This document shows, piece after piece, positions 1 through 9,574 of a stretch of DNA of 37,375 bases. The notes beneath the pieces are model-generated. The model did not search any database. It saw only the letters and a list, made by a program, of their open reading frames with translations, and had not been told where the DNA came from. Every line of letters begins with the position of its first letter. Position 1 is the stretch's first letter. The position numbers and the translations under genes are program-made. The stretch covers positions 1 through 37,375 of the forward strand of contig NZ_BAWN01000030.1 of assembly GCF_000696225.1 (NCBI RefSeq), read 5' to 3'. Source of the stretch: Serpentinimonas barnesii (GTDB lineage: Bacteria > Pseudomonadota > Gammaproteobacteria > Burkholderiales > Burkholderiaceae_C).

Positions 1-237
1 GGCGGCCGGGGCGGCGCTGGCGGCACCTGCCGCAGCGGCTGGCGCAGCAGCCGAGCCATTGCGAAAATCGGTCTGGTACCAGCCGCTGCCCTTGAGCTGA
101 AAACCCGCGGCGGTGAGCTGCTTCTTGAAGCTGTCGGCCCCGCAGGCCGGGCAGGTGGTGAGCGGATCGGCAGAGACTTTTTGCAGCACGTCTTTGGCGT
201 GGCCGCAGGACTCACACTGATAGGCGTAAATGGGCAT
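1..237 (-). CDS. FmdB-type zinc ribbon protein (3' end cut by window)
   Basis: The start codon lies at 237 and 79 codons are visible before the window edge, so the C-terminus is missing. The protein opens MPIYAYQCESCGH and has a second pair, CPAC, near residue 40. The four cysteines form the zinc ribbon of the FmdB/CxxC_CxxC_SSSS family of small putative regulatory proteins. A conserved segment with GSGWYQTDF follows, then an Ala/Pro-rich tail typical of these proteins. The biochemical role of the family is not established. It follows ubiB on the same strand after about 140 bases. A TAAAAT -10-like hexamer on the minus strand (291-296) lies in that gap, so it may have its own promoter. Family assignment is firm; function is unknown. 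Confidence 0.88.
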   Translation of the reverse strand, partial: MPIYAYQCESCGHAKDVLQKVSADPLTTCPACGADSFKKQLTAAGFQLKGSGWYQTDFRNGSAAAPAAAAGAASAAPAA

Positions 238-377
238 GGGTTGACCTGTGCAAATCGGGAAATGACGGAGGAACTGGGCGCTAACCCACCATTTTAACTG
301 GGGGCAAGGGTCCCGGCTTCAAGCCCCAGCTTCAAGCCCGACCCGCCCTCTGTGCCGGCGCACGGTGGCAGGTGGCC

Positions 378-1934
378 TCACCACAGGCTCACCCGCACAA
401 AAAGCTGCATCGCCAGCAGCCCCAGCACGAAGCCCACCCCGCCGTAGATGATGCCCTGCAGCAGCCGGTTGGTGCGGCGCTGCTCTTGCACCAGCTCTTG
501 CACCTCGCGCCGCAAATCGGTCGGCCGTTGCTGCAGATAGTCGTGCAGCAGCCGGGGCAAGGCGGGCAGCAGCTTGGCGTACAGCGGCGCTTCGGCCTTG
601 AGTTGCTGCCACAGGCGCTGCGGCCCCACCTGCTCCAGCATCCATTTTTCCAAAAAGGGCTTGGCCGTGCTCCAGAGGTCGAGCTCGGGGTCGAGTTCGC
701 GCCCCAGCCCCTCGATGTTGAGCAGGGTTTTTTGCAGCAGCACCAGTTGCGGCTGGATTTCGACCTGGAAGCGGCGCGAGGTCTGGAACAGCCGCATCAG
801 CACCATGCCGAGCGAGATTTCTTTCAAGGGGCGGTCGAAATAGGGTTCGCACACAGCGCGGATGGCGGCTTCGAGCTCGTCGATGCGGGTGTGCGGCGGG
901 GCCCAGCCGCTTTCCACGTGCAGCTCGGCCACGCGCTTGTAGTCGCGCCGGAAAAAGGCGGTGAAGTTTTGCGCCAGATACTCTTTGTCGGTCGGCGTCA
1001 GGGTGCCGACGATGCCGAAGTCGAGCGAGATCAGGCGGCCAAAGGTCTCGGGCGCGAGGCTGACCTGGATGTTGCCCGGGTGCATGTCGGCATGGAAAAA
1101 ACCATCGCGAAACACCTGGGTGAAAAATATCGTCACCCCTTCGCGCGCCACGCGCGGGATGTCCACCCCGGCGGCGCGCAAGCGCTCCACTTGGCTGATC
1201 GGCACCCCCTTCATGCGCTGCATCACCAGCACGTCGGTGCGGCACCAGTCCCAATGCATTTCCGGGATCAGCACCAGGTCGAGGTCTTGCATGTTGCGGC
1301 GCAACTGGGCCGCGTTGGAGGCTTCGCGTATAAGGTCGAGCTCGTCGTGCAGGTATTTGTCGAACTCGGCCACCACCTGGCGCGGTTTCAGGCGCTTGCC
1401 GTCGACCGAAAGCCGCTCCACCCAGCCGGCCATCACGCGCATGAGGCCAAGGTCTTTTTCGATGACTTGCAGCATGTCCGGGCGCAGCACCTTGACCGCC
1501 ACCTCGCGCCCGTCGTGCAATTGCGCAAAATGCACCTGAGCGATGGAGGCGCTGGCCACCGGGGTCTGCTCGAAGGTGGCAAACACCTGCTGCAGCGGCT
1601 TGCCAAAAGCTTTTTCAATGATTGCCACCGCCACCGCGCTGGGAAAGGGCGGCACCCGCTCTTGCAGGTGCGCGAGTTCTTCGGCGATGTCGGGCGGCAT
1701 CAGGTCGCGCCGGGTTGAGAGCACCTGGCCGAATTTGACGAAGATTGGCCCCAGCCGCTCCAGTGCCTCGCGCAGGCGCTGGCCCCGCGGGGCGCGCAGG
1801 TCGCGCCCGACGGTGATGACGCGGCGCAGCAGCGCCAGCAGCGGGTTGTCAAAGCCCGACAGCACCAGCTCGTCGAGGCCGTAGCGCAGCACCACCCAGA
1901 CGATGAAGGCGCCGCGAAAGAAGCGCCGGATCAC
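378..1934 (-). CDS. ubiB: UbiB, atypical protein kinase-like ubiquinone biosynthesis factor
   Basis: UbiB is an ABC1/ADCK-family ATPase needed for aerobic ubiquinone synthesis, acting at the inner membrane with UbiJ and UbiK to make lipid intermediates available to the Ubi enzymes (family knowledge). The 518-residue product is close to the usual ~545. It shows the family KxGQ motif (KFGQ, residues 67-70), the Ala-rich nucleotide loop ASASIAQVH near 128-136, the ATP-site lysine in VAVKVLRP (K148), a DFG-type metal motif near residue 300 and a hydrophobic C-terminal anchor ([19 protein letters not shown]). I chose the GTG at 1934 because it overlaps the ubiJ stop in a GTGA junction and gives the MIRRFFRG start; upstream codons in this frame lie inside ubiJ. 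Translational coupling to ubiJ is inferred. Confidence 0.95.
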   Translation of the reverse strand: MIRRFFRGAFIVWVVLRYGLDELVLSGFDNPLLALLRRVITVGRDLRAPRGQRLREALERLGPIFVKFGQVLSTRRDLMPPDIAEELAHLQERVPPFPSAVAVAIIEKAFGKPLQQVFATFEQTPVASASIAQVHFAQLHDGREVAVKVLRPDMLQVIEKDLGLMRVMAGWVERLSVDGKRLKPRQVVAEFDKYLHDELDLIREASNAAQLRRNMQDLDLVLIPEMHWDWCRTDVLVMQRMKGVPISQVERLRAAGVDIPRVAREGVTIFFTQVFRDGFFHADMHPGNIQVSLAPETFGRLISLDFGIVGTLTPTDKEYLAQNFTAFFRRDYKRVAELHVESGWAPPHTRIDELEAAIRAVCEPYFDRPLKEISLGMVLMRLFQTSRRFQVEIQPQLVLLQKTLLNIEGLGRELDPELDLWSTAKPFLEKWMLEQVGPQRLWQQLKAEAPLYAKLLPALPRLLHDYLQQRPTDLRREVQELVQEQRRTNRLLQGIIYGGVGFVLGLLAMQLFVRVSLW

Positions 1935-2677
1935 GCGCTGGCTCCGGGCTTGGCGCTGCCCGTAGGGCTGGGGGGGCTGGGGCTGGGGCTGGGGCTGGCC
2001 GGGCTTGCGTCCGGTGCGGGAGTGGCACCCGCCCCGGTGTAGGTGCCAAAGGCCGATGGGCTGCGCCAGCCGCGCGCCAGCGCCTGGCCCACGCCCTGCA
2101 CCTGCGTCTGCGCCTGCTCGGCAAAGCGCTTGAGCTCGGCCAAGCCAGCCTGCACGGCGCTCAGCAGCCGGTGTGCCGCGGCGTCGCCCAGCAGGCGCGA
2201 GAGGTCTTCCTCGGCGTCCCAGCGCACGTTGTCGAACAACCACGCCACCTCAGCCGCAAGCTGCACATCACCCTGAATTTCGAGCGCCGGCTTGGCACCG
2301 CTCAGGGCCGATTGGGCCAGCGCCAGCGGCGAGCGCTCCGTGAGTTGGATGCGCAGATCGGGCTCGGCCTCGGGCTCGGCCAGCGCCAACAACCCCGCCG
2401 CCGTGGCCTGCACCTTGAGCGCAAACGGCCCCCACTGCACCTGCACCGCCTTGCCTTGCTGACGCCGCAGCCGCTCCATCGCCTGCGGCTCTTGCTGCAG
2501 CACGTGGTTGAGCAGCAGCAGCAAGCGGTTGTGCAGTTCCTGGCGCAACCAATCGGGCGGCTCGGGCAGTGCCTCAAGACCGGGCAGACCGGGGAAATCG
2601 GGCAGCTTGGGCAGGGCGGCGAACAGGCGCTGCAGCGCCTCGGGCGGCGGCGGAAAAGAAAAAGGGGGCTGTTTCAT
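1931..2677 (-). CDS. ubiJ: UbiJ-like SCP2-domain ubiquinone biosynthesis accessory protein
   Basis: This 248-residue protein matches the UbiJ/SCP2 type: a short N-terminal helix region, a central stretch compatible with an SCP2 lipid-binding fold ([16 protein letters not shown] and [11 protein letters not shown] segments) and a helical C-terminal half ([22 protein letters not shown]). UbiJ binds ubiquinone intermediates in the cytosolic Ubi complex. The main support is position: Escherichia coli has ubiE-ubiJ-ubiB, and here the gene lies between ubiE and ubiB. The last ~50 residues are a low-complexity Ala/Pro/Ser tail ([11 protein letters not shown]). The chosen ATG at 2677 follows a G-rich stretch and opens MKQPPF; an in-frame ATG at 2698 would add seven residues. 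Sequence similarity to E. coli UbiJ is weak by eye, so the symbol rests largely on context. Confidence 0.78.
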   Translation of the reverse strand: MKQPPFSFPPPPEALQRLFAALPKLPDFPGLPGLEALPEPPDWLRQELHNRLLLLLNHVLQQEPQAMERLRRQQGKAVQVQWGPFALKVQATAAGLLALAEPEAEPDLRIQLTERSPLALAQSALSGAKPALEIQGDVQLAAEVAWLFDNVRWDAEEDLSRLLGDAAAHRLLSAVQAGLAELKRFAEQAQTQVQGVGQALARGWRSPSAFGTYTGAGATPAPDASPASPSPSPSPPSPTGSAKPGASA

Positions 2678-2746
2678 GGCCCCCCGATTTTGGCGCATAA
2701 AGCGGCTTGAACCTACAGGCCTAGCCTGAAGATCAGTGCAGCCACC

Positions 2747-3745
2747 TCATTGCAGCGCCTGCACGCCCGCCACCAGCCAGCCACCGGGGCCTTGCTTGGG
2801 CCGGGTGATGTTCCAGACTTCGCGCATGGGCGTGGGGCCGGCCGAGCCTTCTTCGCGCATCATGCCCGAGAACTCGACGCTGGCCATGTAGTCGATGCCG
2901 CGGTCTTCGATGCCCAGCAACTTGGCGTCCAGCATCAGCACCTCGTTTTTCTGCTCTACCGGCGCGCCGCTGCGCTCGCGCTCGGCGCTGCGTTCGGCCA
3001 ACTGAGCCTGGATGTGGCCCACCATTTCGTCGCTCATGAGGGTGCGCAGGGCGGCGATGTCGGCGCGGTCCCAGGCCTCTTGGACGCGCACGAAGTTGGC
3101 TTTGGAGGCGCGCAGAAAGCCTTCGGTGTCGAAGTCAGACGGAATGCCCCAGCTTTGGCTGCCACCCAAGGGCGAGCCACCCAGCGCCGAGCCGATCAGG
3201 CTGCCGCCTTGGTTGCCACTGTATTGAGCACCTTGTGCCGGGGCCGGGTTGCTACCAAAGCCGCTCTGGCTGCGCTCCCAAGGCCGGGCCGAGGCGTCGT
3301 TGCCCACGTTGCCGGGCTGGTAGCTGCGCGCGGTGTACTGGCCACCGGCGCCTTGCATGGCAAAGGGCGAGCGGCCCGCAGCGGCGGCGCGCGAGCGCAG
3401 CACCAAGCCCACCACGGCCAAAATGGCTACTCCGAGCAGCAGGAACAGCAGCAGGGTGGCGAACTCTTCACCCAAGCCGAGCGAGGAAGCCAGCCAAGCC
3501 AAGCCCAAGCCAGCGGCCAAGCCACCGAGCATGGCGCCCCACGGGCGCGAAGGGGTTTGGGTGCCACCGGCGCGCTGGCCCGCAGCCTGCTGGCCTTGTG
3601 CCGGTTGCGCTGGGGCGGCGTTGCGCTGCTGCACATTGCCCGACTGCTGCCCAAACGAGCCGCCGCCACCAAAGCGCTTTTGCGCCAAGGCATCGAAGGA
3701 GGTGAGCGCCAGCATCAGCGCCAAAAAGATAGACCAAAACTTCAT
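2747..3745 (-). CDS. Tim44-like domain membrane protein
   Basis: The 332-residue protein starts with a signal peptide (MKFWSIFLALMLALTSFDALAQ). A Gly/Gln-rich segment follows (residues ~22-65), then two closely spaced hydrophobic segments around 70-115 (GGLAAGLGLAWLASSLGL and ATLLLFLLLGVAILAVVGL). After a Gly/Ser-rich linker comes a C-terminal Tim44/Tim44-like domain from about 205 (DTEGFLRASKANFVRVQEAWD, then a beta-rich part ending GGWLVAGVQALQ). Tim44-like domains in mitochondria and in MRPL45 bind membranes and partner proteins. The bacterial proteins are not characterised to my knowledge. It sits 25 bases after ubiE and about 70 bases before ubiJ on the same strand, so co-expression with the quinone genes is likely; a direct role there is inference. 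Confidence 0.85.
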   Translation of the reverse strand: MKFWSIFLALMLALTSFDALAQKRFGGGGSFGQQSGNVQQRNAAPAQPAQGQQAAGQRAGGTQTPSRPWGAMLGGLAAGLGLAWLASSLGLGEEFATLLLFLLLGVAILAVVGLVLRSRAAAAGRSPFAMQGAGGQYTARSYQPGNVGNDASARPWERSQSGFGSNPAPAQGAQYSGNQGGSLIGSALGGSPLGGSQSWGIPSDFDTEGFLRASKANFVRVQEAWDRADIAALRTLMSDEMVGHIQAQLAERSAERERSGAPVEQKNEVLMLDAKLLGIEDRGIDYMASVEFSGMMREEGSAGPTPMREVWNITRPKQGPGGWLVAGVQALQ

Positions 3746-3770
3746 GTCCCGCTCGCTTTCGTTAAAAAAT

Positions 3771-4502
3771 TCAACACTTGATACCCATGTGCAAGGCCGT
3801 CACCCCAGCCGTGAGGTTATGCACATCCACGTGCCCGAAGCCGCTTTGACGCATCAGGCCGCGCAAAGTTTCCTGATCCGGGTGCATGCGGATCGATTCT
3901 GCCAAATAGCGGTAGCTGGCCGCGTCGCCCGCCACCCACTGACCAAGCCGGGGCAGCACCTGGAAGCTGTACCAGTCGTAGGCCTGCTGCAGGGGCGGGG
4001 CCACCTTGGAAAACTCCAGCACCAGCAGCTTGCCGCCCGGGCGCAGCACGCGGTTCATCTCTTGCAGCGCCTGCTGCTGGTGCGTCATGTTGCGCAAGCC
4101 AAAGGCCACCGTGACGAGGTCGAAATAGCCGTCGGCAAAGGGCAGGCGCTCGGCGTCGCAGACCAGCGTGGGCAGCAGCACGCCGGCATCGAGCAGGCGC
4201 TCGCGCCCTTCGCGCAGCATGGCTTCGTTGATGTCGGTGTGCACCACCACGCCGCCCGGTTGCACCAGGGGCGCAAAGGCGCGCGCCAAGTCGCCGGTGC
4301 CGCCAGCCAGGTCGAGCACGCGCTGGCCTGGCTGCACATTGGCCACCGCCACCGCGTAGCGCTTCCAGAGCCGGTGCAGCCCGCCCGACATGAGGTCGTT
4401 CATGAGGTCGTAGCGCGGCGCCACCGAGTCGAACACGGCGCGCACGTGGCGGGCCTTGTCTTGTTCCTCGACGGCGGCGTATCCGAAATGGGTTTGGCTC
4501 AT
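3771..4502 (-). CDS. ubiE: UbiE, demethylmenaquinone/2-methoxy-6-polyprenylbenzoquinol methyltransferase
   Basis: UbiE is the SAM-dependent C-methyltransferase of ubiquinone (and menaquinone) biosynthesis. The 243-residue length is typical. Diagnostic segments are [19 protein letters not shown] (residues 23-41), the SAM-binding motif DLAGGTGD (64-71), the acidic ribose-binding end of beta-2 in HTDINEAML, and [24 protein letters not shown]. It ends [11 protein letters not shown]. The gene begins the ubiE - Tim44-like - ubiJ - ubiB cluster. There is no Shine-Dalgarno sequence before the ATG; instead a TAGCAT -10-like box ends 9 bases upstream, suggesting a very short or absent leader. Assignment is secure. 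Confidence 0.96.
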   Translation of the reverse strand: MSQTHFGYAAVEEQDKARHVRAVFDSVAPRYDLMNDLMSGGLHRLWKRYAVAVANVQPGQRVLDLAGGTGDLARAFAPLVQPGGVVVHTDINEAMLREGRERLLDAGVLLPTLVCDAERLPFADGYFDLVTVAFGLRNMTHQQQALQEMNRVLRPGGKLLVLEFSKVAPPLQQAYDWYSFQVLPRLGQWVAGDAASYRYLAESIRMHPDQETLRGLMRQSGFGHVDVHNLTAGVTALHMGIKC

Positions 4503-4510
4503 GGGGCGCT

Positions 4511-4516
4511 ATGCTA
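4511..4516 (-). promoter_or_regulatory. Candidate -10 box for ubiE
   Basis: On the minus strand TAGCAT (4 of 6 to TATAAT) is followed by 8 bases and then the ubiE ATG. No purine-rich ribosome-binding site lies between them and I see no good -35. If real, transcription would start about at the start codon, giving a leaderless message. Confidence 0.35.
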
Positions 4517-4549
4517 ACGGTTTTGGATGACGGGCACCTGAGCCGGGCC

Positions 4550-5032
4550 TCACAGGCGCAGCGCAGCGATGGCGGCGTCGCAGGCCGGCAGGCGCTGGCG
4601 CAGCGCGTGCAAGCGCTCGGCCGGCGGCGGGCGCGCGGCGGCGGCCCAGACCGGGGCCGGGAAGTGGCTGTCCCAGTCGAAGCGCGCCAGCACGTGCCAG
4701 TGCAGGTGCGGCACCACGTTGCCCAGCGCCGCCAGGTTGATCTTGCTGGGCTGCAACTGGTGCCGCAGCACGCGCTCGACGGCGCTGACGGCGCGCATGC
4801 ACAAGCCCTGCTCGGCCTCGCTCAGGTCGGACCATTCGGCCACGTGGGCATTCCAGATCACGCGGTAGTAGGCCGGGAAGGCCTCGGCCAGCGCGTCGGG
4901 CTGCACACCGGGCTGCAGCGCAGCATCGGGCGCACCCGCCACGCGCACGATGCGCAATTTGTGCTGGCGCAGCAGCAGCACCCCGCCCTCGTGCGCGCAC
5001 AAGGGGCAGATCAGCTCGGGGCCCGCGCTCAC
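4550..5032 (-). CDS. HIT-family protein with N-terminal CxxC
   Basis: The 160-residue product carries the histidine-triad motif as HLHWHVL ([14 protein letters not shown]), characteristic of nucleotide hydrolases and transferases of the HIT superfamily that act on adenylated or dinucleotide substrates. The N-terminus has CPLC followed by His ([12 protein letters not shown]), which resembles the zinc-binding site of Fhit/HINT-like HIT proteins. The start is a GTG at 5032 that overlaps the stop of the upstream FAD/Fe-S oxidoreductase (GTGA), so it is probably translated by coupling. Upstream open codons in this frame lie inside that gene. The substrate cannot be told from sequence. Context does not resolve its role. 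Confidence 0.9.
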   Translation of the reverse strand: MSAGPELICPLCAHEGGVLLLRQHKLRIVRVAGAPDAALQPGVQPDALAEAFPAYYRVIWNAHVAEWSDLSEAEQGLCMRAVSAVERVLRHQLQPSKINLAALGNVVPHLHWHVLARFDWDSHFPAPVWAAAARPPPAERLHALRQRLPACDAAIAALRL

Positions 5033-8000
5033 ACCAGCACCCGCTCGATGCCCCCGGCGTTGGCGCGCGCCACGTAGTCGGGCAGCCAGTTGGGGCCCAA
5101 AATTTGCTGCGCCATTTCCACCACGATGTAGTCGGCTTCCAGCAGCCCGTTGCCGAGGTCGTCGCCAAAGCGGCTCAGGCCCTGGTAGCAACTCGGGCAA
5201 CTGGTGAGGATTTTGGTCGCTCCTGCGGTTGGCACCACCCCGTTTTGCTGCGCCAACGCGCTCAGGTCGGCGGCGTTCTGGCGCAGCTCCTGCTCTTTGC
5301 GAAAGCGCACCTGGGTCGAGATGTCGGGCCGCGTCACGCCCAGCGTGCCGCTCTCGCCGCAGCAGCGCTCGGCCTTGAGCACCGTGGGCCCCACCAGCGC
5401 CTGCACGGTTTTGAGCGGGTCTTGCAGCTTCATCGGGCTGTGGCAGGGGTCGTGAAACAGGTAGGCGCCTTGGCTTGGCAGGGTGATGCCCTTTTCCAGC
5501 AGGTATTCGTGGATGTCGATGATGCGGCAGCCGGGGAAAATTTGCTCGAACTGATAGCCCTGCAACTGGTCGTAGCAGGTGCCGCAGCTCACCACCACGG
5601 TCTTGATGTCGAGGTAGTTGAGCGTGTTGGCCACCCGGTGAAACAGCACCCGGTTGTCGGTGATGATCTGCTCGGCCTTGTCGAACTGGCCCGAGCCGCG
5701 CTGCGGGTAACCGCAGCACAGGTAGCCCGGCGGCAGCACCGTTTGCACCCCGGCGTGCCAGAGCATGGCCTGCGTGGCCAGCCCCACCTGGCTGAACAGG
5801 CGCTCGGAGCCGCAGCCGGGGAAGTAAAACACCGCCTCGGTGTCGCTGTGGGTGGCGCGCGGGTCGCGGATGATGGGCACGTAGGCCTTGTCTTCGATGT
5901 CGAGCAAGGCGCGCGCGGTTTTCTTGGGCAGGCCACCGGGCAGCTTTTTGTTGATGAAGTGGATCACCTGCTCTTTGATCGGCGCTGGCCCGAGGGTCGC
6001 GGGCGGGGCGCTGGTCTGCTTGCGCGCCAGCCCCTTGAGCAGCCCGTGGGCCCAGCGCTGCGCCTTGAAGCCGATTCCCACCATGGCCGTGCGCGCCAGC
6101 CGGATGGTCTCGGGCCGGGTGGCGTTGAGCATGAACATGGCCGCCGCGTTGCCGGGCCGGAAGCTCTTTTTGCCCATCTTGCGCAGCAGGTTGCGCATGT
6201 TCATGGTCACGTCGCCAAAGTCGATCTTGACCGGACAGGGTGTGAGGCACTTGTGGCAGACGGTGCAGTGGTCGGCCACGTCTTCGAACTCTTCCCAGTG
6301 GCGCAGGCTGATGCCGCGCCGCGTCTGCTCCTCGTACAAAAAGGCCTCGATCAGCAGCGAGGTGGCCAAAATCTTGTTGCGCGGGCTGTAGAGCAGGTTG
6401 GCACGCGGCACGTGGGTGGCGCAGACCGGTTTGCACTTGCCGCAGCGCAGGCAGTTTTTGACCGAATCGGCAATGGCGCCGATGTCGCTTTGCTGCATGA
6501 TGAGCGACTCGTAGCCCATCAGGCCAAAGCTCGGGGTGTAGGCTTGGCTGAGGTCGGCGCGGCGCTGCTCGGGCTGCTCGAACAGCGGGCCGTGGCGCAG
6601 CAGCTTGCCGCGGTTGAAGCGGCCTTCGGGGTCGATGCGCTGCTTGTAATCGGCAAAGGGGGCCAGCTCGGCCTCGCTCAGGTATTCGAGCTTGGTGATG
6701 CCAATCCCGTGCTCGCCCGAGATCACGCCGTCGAGGCTGCGCGCCAGCGCCATGATGCGCCCCACCGCCTCGTGCGCGGTTTGCAGCATGGCGTAGTCGT
6801 CGCTGTTGACGGGGATGTTGGTGTGCACGTTGCCGTCGCCGGCGTGCATGTGCAGCGCCGCCCAAACCCGGCCCTTGAGCACGCGCTGGTGGATGGCCTC
6901 GCATTCGGCCAGCACCGGGGCCCAGACGCTGCCGGTAAACAGCTCGCGCAGCGGGGCGCGGATTTGGGTTTTCCAACTGGCGCGCCAGCGCTGCTCTTGC
7001 AGCGGCTCGAAGCTGCTGCGCTCAGCAGGCGCGGCCTCGGTGCCGTCGAGGGCATCGAGCGCAGCGTGGGCATCGAGGGCATCCAGGCCATTGCCGTGTT
7101 CTGGGCTGGCAAAGCCATCGAGCCCATCGAGCCACCCTTGCCACTGGGCGCGCACGCCCTCGATCAGCGCCTGGGCCTGTTGCGCGCGCTCTTGCACCCG
7201 CTCCGGGCTGGGCCGGTCGGCGGCGTCTTCCACTGGCCCTAGGGGCAGCGTGGTGCGGTCAAAAAAGGCCAGCAGCGCATCGGCCAGTTCGAGCTTGTTG
7301 CGCAGGCTGAGCTCGATGTTGATGCGCTCGATGCCGAGCGTGTATTCGCCCATGCGCGGCAGCGGAATCACCACGTCTTCGTTGACCTTGAAGGCGTTGG
7401 TGTGGCGGCTGATGGCGGCGGTTTTCTTGCGGTCGGCCCAGAATTTTTTGCGCGCCTCGGCGCTCACGGCCACAAAACCTTCGCCGCTGCGGGCATTGGC
7501 CAGCCGCACCACCTCGCTGGTGGCGTGCGCCACGGCATCGGGGTCGTCGCCCACCACGTCGCCGATCAGCACCATCTTGGGCAGGCCGCCGCGCTTGCTC
7601 TTGGTGCTGTAGCCCACCGCCTTGAGGTAGCGGTCGTCCAGGTGCTCCAGCCCGGCCAGCAACACCGGCGTGGGGCTGTGCTGCAAAGAGTCGAGGTAGT
7701 CTTTGATTTCGACGATGCTGGGCACCGCGTCTTTGGGGTTGCCAAAAAACTCCAGGCACACGGTGCGGGTGTGCGCTGGCATGCGGTGCAGCACCCAGCG
7801 CGCGCTGGTGATGAGTCCGTCGCAGCCCTCTTTTTGCACCCCTGGCAGCCCGGCCAGAAACTTGTCGGTTACGTCCTTGCCCAGCCCGGCCTTGCGAAAG
7901 GTGCTGCCGGGGATGTCGAGCCGCTCGGTGCGGATCAGGGTTTTGCCGTCGGCCTCGAAGTACTGCAACTCGAAGCTGGCCACGGCGGCGTCGTGAATCT

Positions 8001-9018
8001 TGCCTAGGTTATGGCCTAGGCGCGTGACCTCCAGCCACTGCGCCTCGGGCGTGACCATGCGCCAACTGGCCAGGTTGTCGAGCGCCGTGCCCCAGAGCAC
8101 GGCTTTTTTGCCGCCCGCGTTCATGGCGATGTTGCCGCCCACGCAGGAGGCTTCGGCGCTGGTCGGATCCACCGCGAACACATAACCGGCGCGCTCGGCG
8201 GCGTCGGCCACGCGCTGCGTCACCACCCCGGCCTCGCTCCAGATCGTGGGCACGGGTTGCGCCACGCCGGGCAGCGGCCGCAGCTCGACGGCGCTCAGGG
8301 TTTCGAGCTTTTCGGTGTTGATGACGGCGCTGTTCCAGCACAGCGGCACCGCGCCGCCGGTGTAGCCGGTGCCGCCGCCACGCGGAATGAGCGTGAGGCC
8401 GAGCTGGATGCAGGCGCGCACCAAGGCGGCGGTTTCGGCCTCGCTGTCGGGCGTGAGCACCAGCAGCGGGTATTCGACGCGCCAGTCGGTGGCGTCGGTG
8501 ACGTGGCTGACGCGGCTCAGGGCGTCGAACTTGATGTTGTCGCGCGCGGTGTGGCGGCGCAGCGCCTTGATGGCGCGCTGGCGCAGGGCCGCCATTTCTG
8601 CGAATCGGCGCTCGAAGGCGCGCACCGCCTGCTGCGCCGCCGCCAGCAGCTCGCCCACCAGCGCGTCGCGGGCCCCGTCTTCGAGCGGGCGGCGGCGTTT
8701 TTCGATTTCGCACAGGCGGTGCTGCAGCGCTTGCACCAGCGCAGCGCGGCGCTTGGGGTTGTCGAGCAGGTCGTCTTGCAGATAGGGGTTGCGCTGCACC
8801 ACCCAAATATCGCCCAGCACCTCATAGAGCATGCGCGCCGAGCGGCCGGTGTGGCGCTCCTGGCGCAACTGATTCAGCACCTCCCAGGCGCGCGCGCCGA
8901 GCAGCCGGATCACGATCTCGCGGTCGGAAAACGAGGTGTAGTTGTAGGGAATTTCGCGCAGCCGCGGCAGCGCATCGGCGGCGGCAAGCAGATGCTGCAT
9001 CGGGGTCGGAGCGTTCAT
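5029..9018 (-). CDS. DUF3683 / FAD-binding / 4Fe-4S fused oxidoreductase (D-2-hydroxyacid dehydrogenase type)
   Basis: This 1329-residue protein fuses functions usually split among GlcD/GlcE/GlcF-like subunits. Residues 1-170 are an N-terminal DUF3683-type helical region. An FAD-binding type-4 domain follows, with its pyrophosphate loop in [12 protein letters not shown] near 209-220 and [15 protein letters not shown] further on. Next are the FAD-linked oxidase C-terminal domain ([24 protein letters not shown]), two 4Fe-4S motifs ([11 protein letters not shown] ~855-865 and [12 protein letters not shown] ~917-928), and two CCG cysteine-rich domains ([10 protein letters not shown] ~1100; [10 protein letters not shown] ~1217, with SCPSCYQGL after it). 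Relatives oxidise D-lactate, glycolate or D-2-hydroxyglutarate and pass electrons to quinone; the substrate here is unknown. A low-complexity segment (~626-660) is inserted between flavin and Fe-S parts. The ATG at 9018 gives the conserved [14 protein letters not shown] start. Confidence 0.92.
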   Translation of the reverse strand: MNAPTPMQHLLAAADALPRLREIPYNYTSFSDREIVIRLLGARAWEVLNQLRQERHTGRSARMLYEVLGDIWVVQRNPYLQDDLLDNPKRRAALVQALQHRLCEIEKRRRPLEDGARDALVGELLAAAQQAVRAFERRFAEMAALRQRAIKALRRHTARDNIKFDALSRVSHVTDATDWRVEYPLLVLTPDSEAETAALVRACIQLGLTLIPRGGGTGYTGGAVPLCWNSAVINTEKLETLSAVELRPLPGVAQPVPTIWSEAGVVTQRVADAAERAGYVFAVDPTSAEASCVGGNIAMNAGGKKAVLWGTALDNLASWRMVTPEAQWLEVTRLGHNLGKIHDAAVASFELQYFEADGKTLIRTERLDIPGSTFRKAGLGKDVTDKFLAGLPGVQKEGCDGLITSARWVLHRMPAHTRTVCLEFFGNPKDAVPSIVEIKDYLDSLQHSPTPVLLAGLEHLDDRYLKAVGYSTKSKRGGLPKMVLIGDVVGDDPDAVAHATSEVVRLANARSGEGFVAVSAEARKKFWADRKKTAAISRHTNAFKVNEDVVIPLPRMGEYTLGIERINIELSLRNKLELADALLAFFDRTTLPLGPVEDAADRPSPERVQERAQQAQALIEGVRAQWQGWLDGLDGFASPEHGNGLDALDAHAALDALDGTEAAPAERSSFEPLQEQRWRASWKTQIRAPLRELFTGSVWAPVLAECEAIHQRVLKGRVWAALHMHAGDGNVHTNIPVNSDDYAMLQTAHEAVGRIMALARSLDGVISGEHGIGITKLEYLSEAELAPFADYKQRIDPEGRFNRGKLLRHGPLFEQPEQRRADLSQAYTPSFGLMGYESLIMQQSDIGAIADSVKNCLRCGKCKPVCATHVPRANLLYSPRNKILATSLLIEAFLYEEQTRRGISLRHWEEFEDVADHCTVCHKCLTPCPVKIDFGDVTMNMRNLLRKMGKKSFRPGNAAAMFMLNATRPETIRLARTAMVGIGFKAQRWAHGLLKGLARKQTSAPPATLGPAPIKEQVIHFINKKLPGGLPKKTARALLDIEDKAYVPIIRDPRATHSDTEAVFYFPGCGSERLFSQVGLATQAMLWHAGVQTVLPPGYLCCGYPQRGSGQFDKAEQIITDNRVLFHRVANTLNYLDIKTVVVSCGTCYDQLQGYQFEQIFPGCRIIDIHEYLLEKGITLPSQGAYLFHDPCHSPMKLQDPLKTVQALVGPTVLKAERCCGESGTLGVTRPDISTQVRFRKEQELRQNAADLSALAQQNGVVPTAGATKILTSCPSCYQGLSRFGDDLGNGLLEADYIVVEMAQQILGPNWLPDYVARANAGGIERVLV

Positions 9019-9137
9019 AAAGGCCAAAGCATCGGACGGGGTTGGCGATATTAACGCAGCGCCCCCTGGCTCACCGGGGCAGCGTTGGCTGTGCCTGCTC
9101 GGCGCAAGGGCATGGACCGGGTGCGGGCTGGGCTGGG

Positions 9138-9419
9138 CTAGCGCGAACGCCAGTAGGCCACGGCCGAGCCCAGCGCCACCACCAGCGCCGCATAGGTGGC
9201 CATGCGGCCATCGCGACCATGCCACCACAGCCCAGCCAGCAGCACCAGCGCACCCAAGGCCGACAAGGCCAGCCAGCCCAGCAGCAGGCTTTTGAAGCGT
9301 GCGCCGCGTCGGCTGCCCGCGCCCTGGCCCCAGACCAGCGCCGGGGCCAGCAGCGCCGCCATGCCCAAGGCGGGCAGAAAAAAATTGAACAGGTGCAGCA
9401 GGCCGTCAAAGAAGCTCAT
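9138..9419 (-). CDS. Small predicted inner-membrane protein
   Basis: A 93-residue protein starting [26 protein letters not shown]. Hydrophobic stretches near residues 5-32, 45-65 and 72-88 suggest three membrane segments, joined by a basic loop (GSRRGARFK) and ending in YWRSR. I do not recognise a named family. It lies between the big oxidoreductase (same strand) and the divergent hemA start. A GTG at 9443 would add eight residues, but the ATG at 9419 gives a cleaner hydrophobic N-terminus. No good Shine-Dalgarno is visible for either. No function can be assigned. Confidence 0.65.
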   Translation of the reverse strand: MSFFDGLLHLFNFFLPALGMAALLAPALVWGQGAGSRRGARFKSLLLGWLALSALGALVLLAGLWWHGRDGRMATYAALVVALGSAVAYWRSR

Positions 9420-9559
9420 AAAAGTGTCGCCACGCAGGCCCACGCAGGAGGCTGAAAATCCCGCTCAAAATCGAGCAAAAAATGAGGGGCCGCAACCGGC
9501 GATCAAGCTCATCGTCAAAACGATTGGCCCATGGCAAGCCGCCTGGGTCACAGCGATTT

Positions 9560-9565
9560 TATAAT
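9560..9565 (+). promoter_or_regulatory. Consensus -10 box for hemA, nearly leaderless
   Basis: A perfect TATAAT ends 9 bases before the hemA ATG at 9575. The sequence between (CCGTTCCTT) has no ribosome-binding site. No convincing -35 lies at normal spacing. The implied start of transcription is within about 3 bases of the ATG. Confidence 0.5.
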
Positions 9566-9574
9566 CCGTTCCTT

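Noticed and set aside
372-1718. 448-codon plus-strand open frame opposite ubiB
   Set aside because: It is antisense to a clear UbiB and its translation is His/Gln-rich with no family features, as expected of shadow frames in GC-rich DNA.
5104-7242. 712-codon plus-strand frame opposite the FAD/Fe-S oxidoreductase
   Set aside because: The minus-strand gene has complete motifs; the antisense frame has none and merely mirrors its codon bias.
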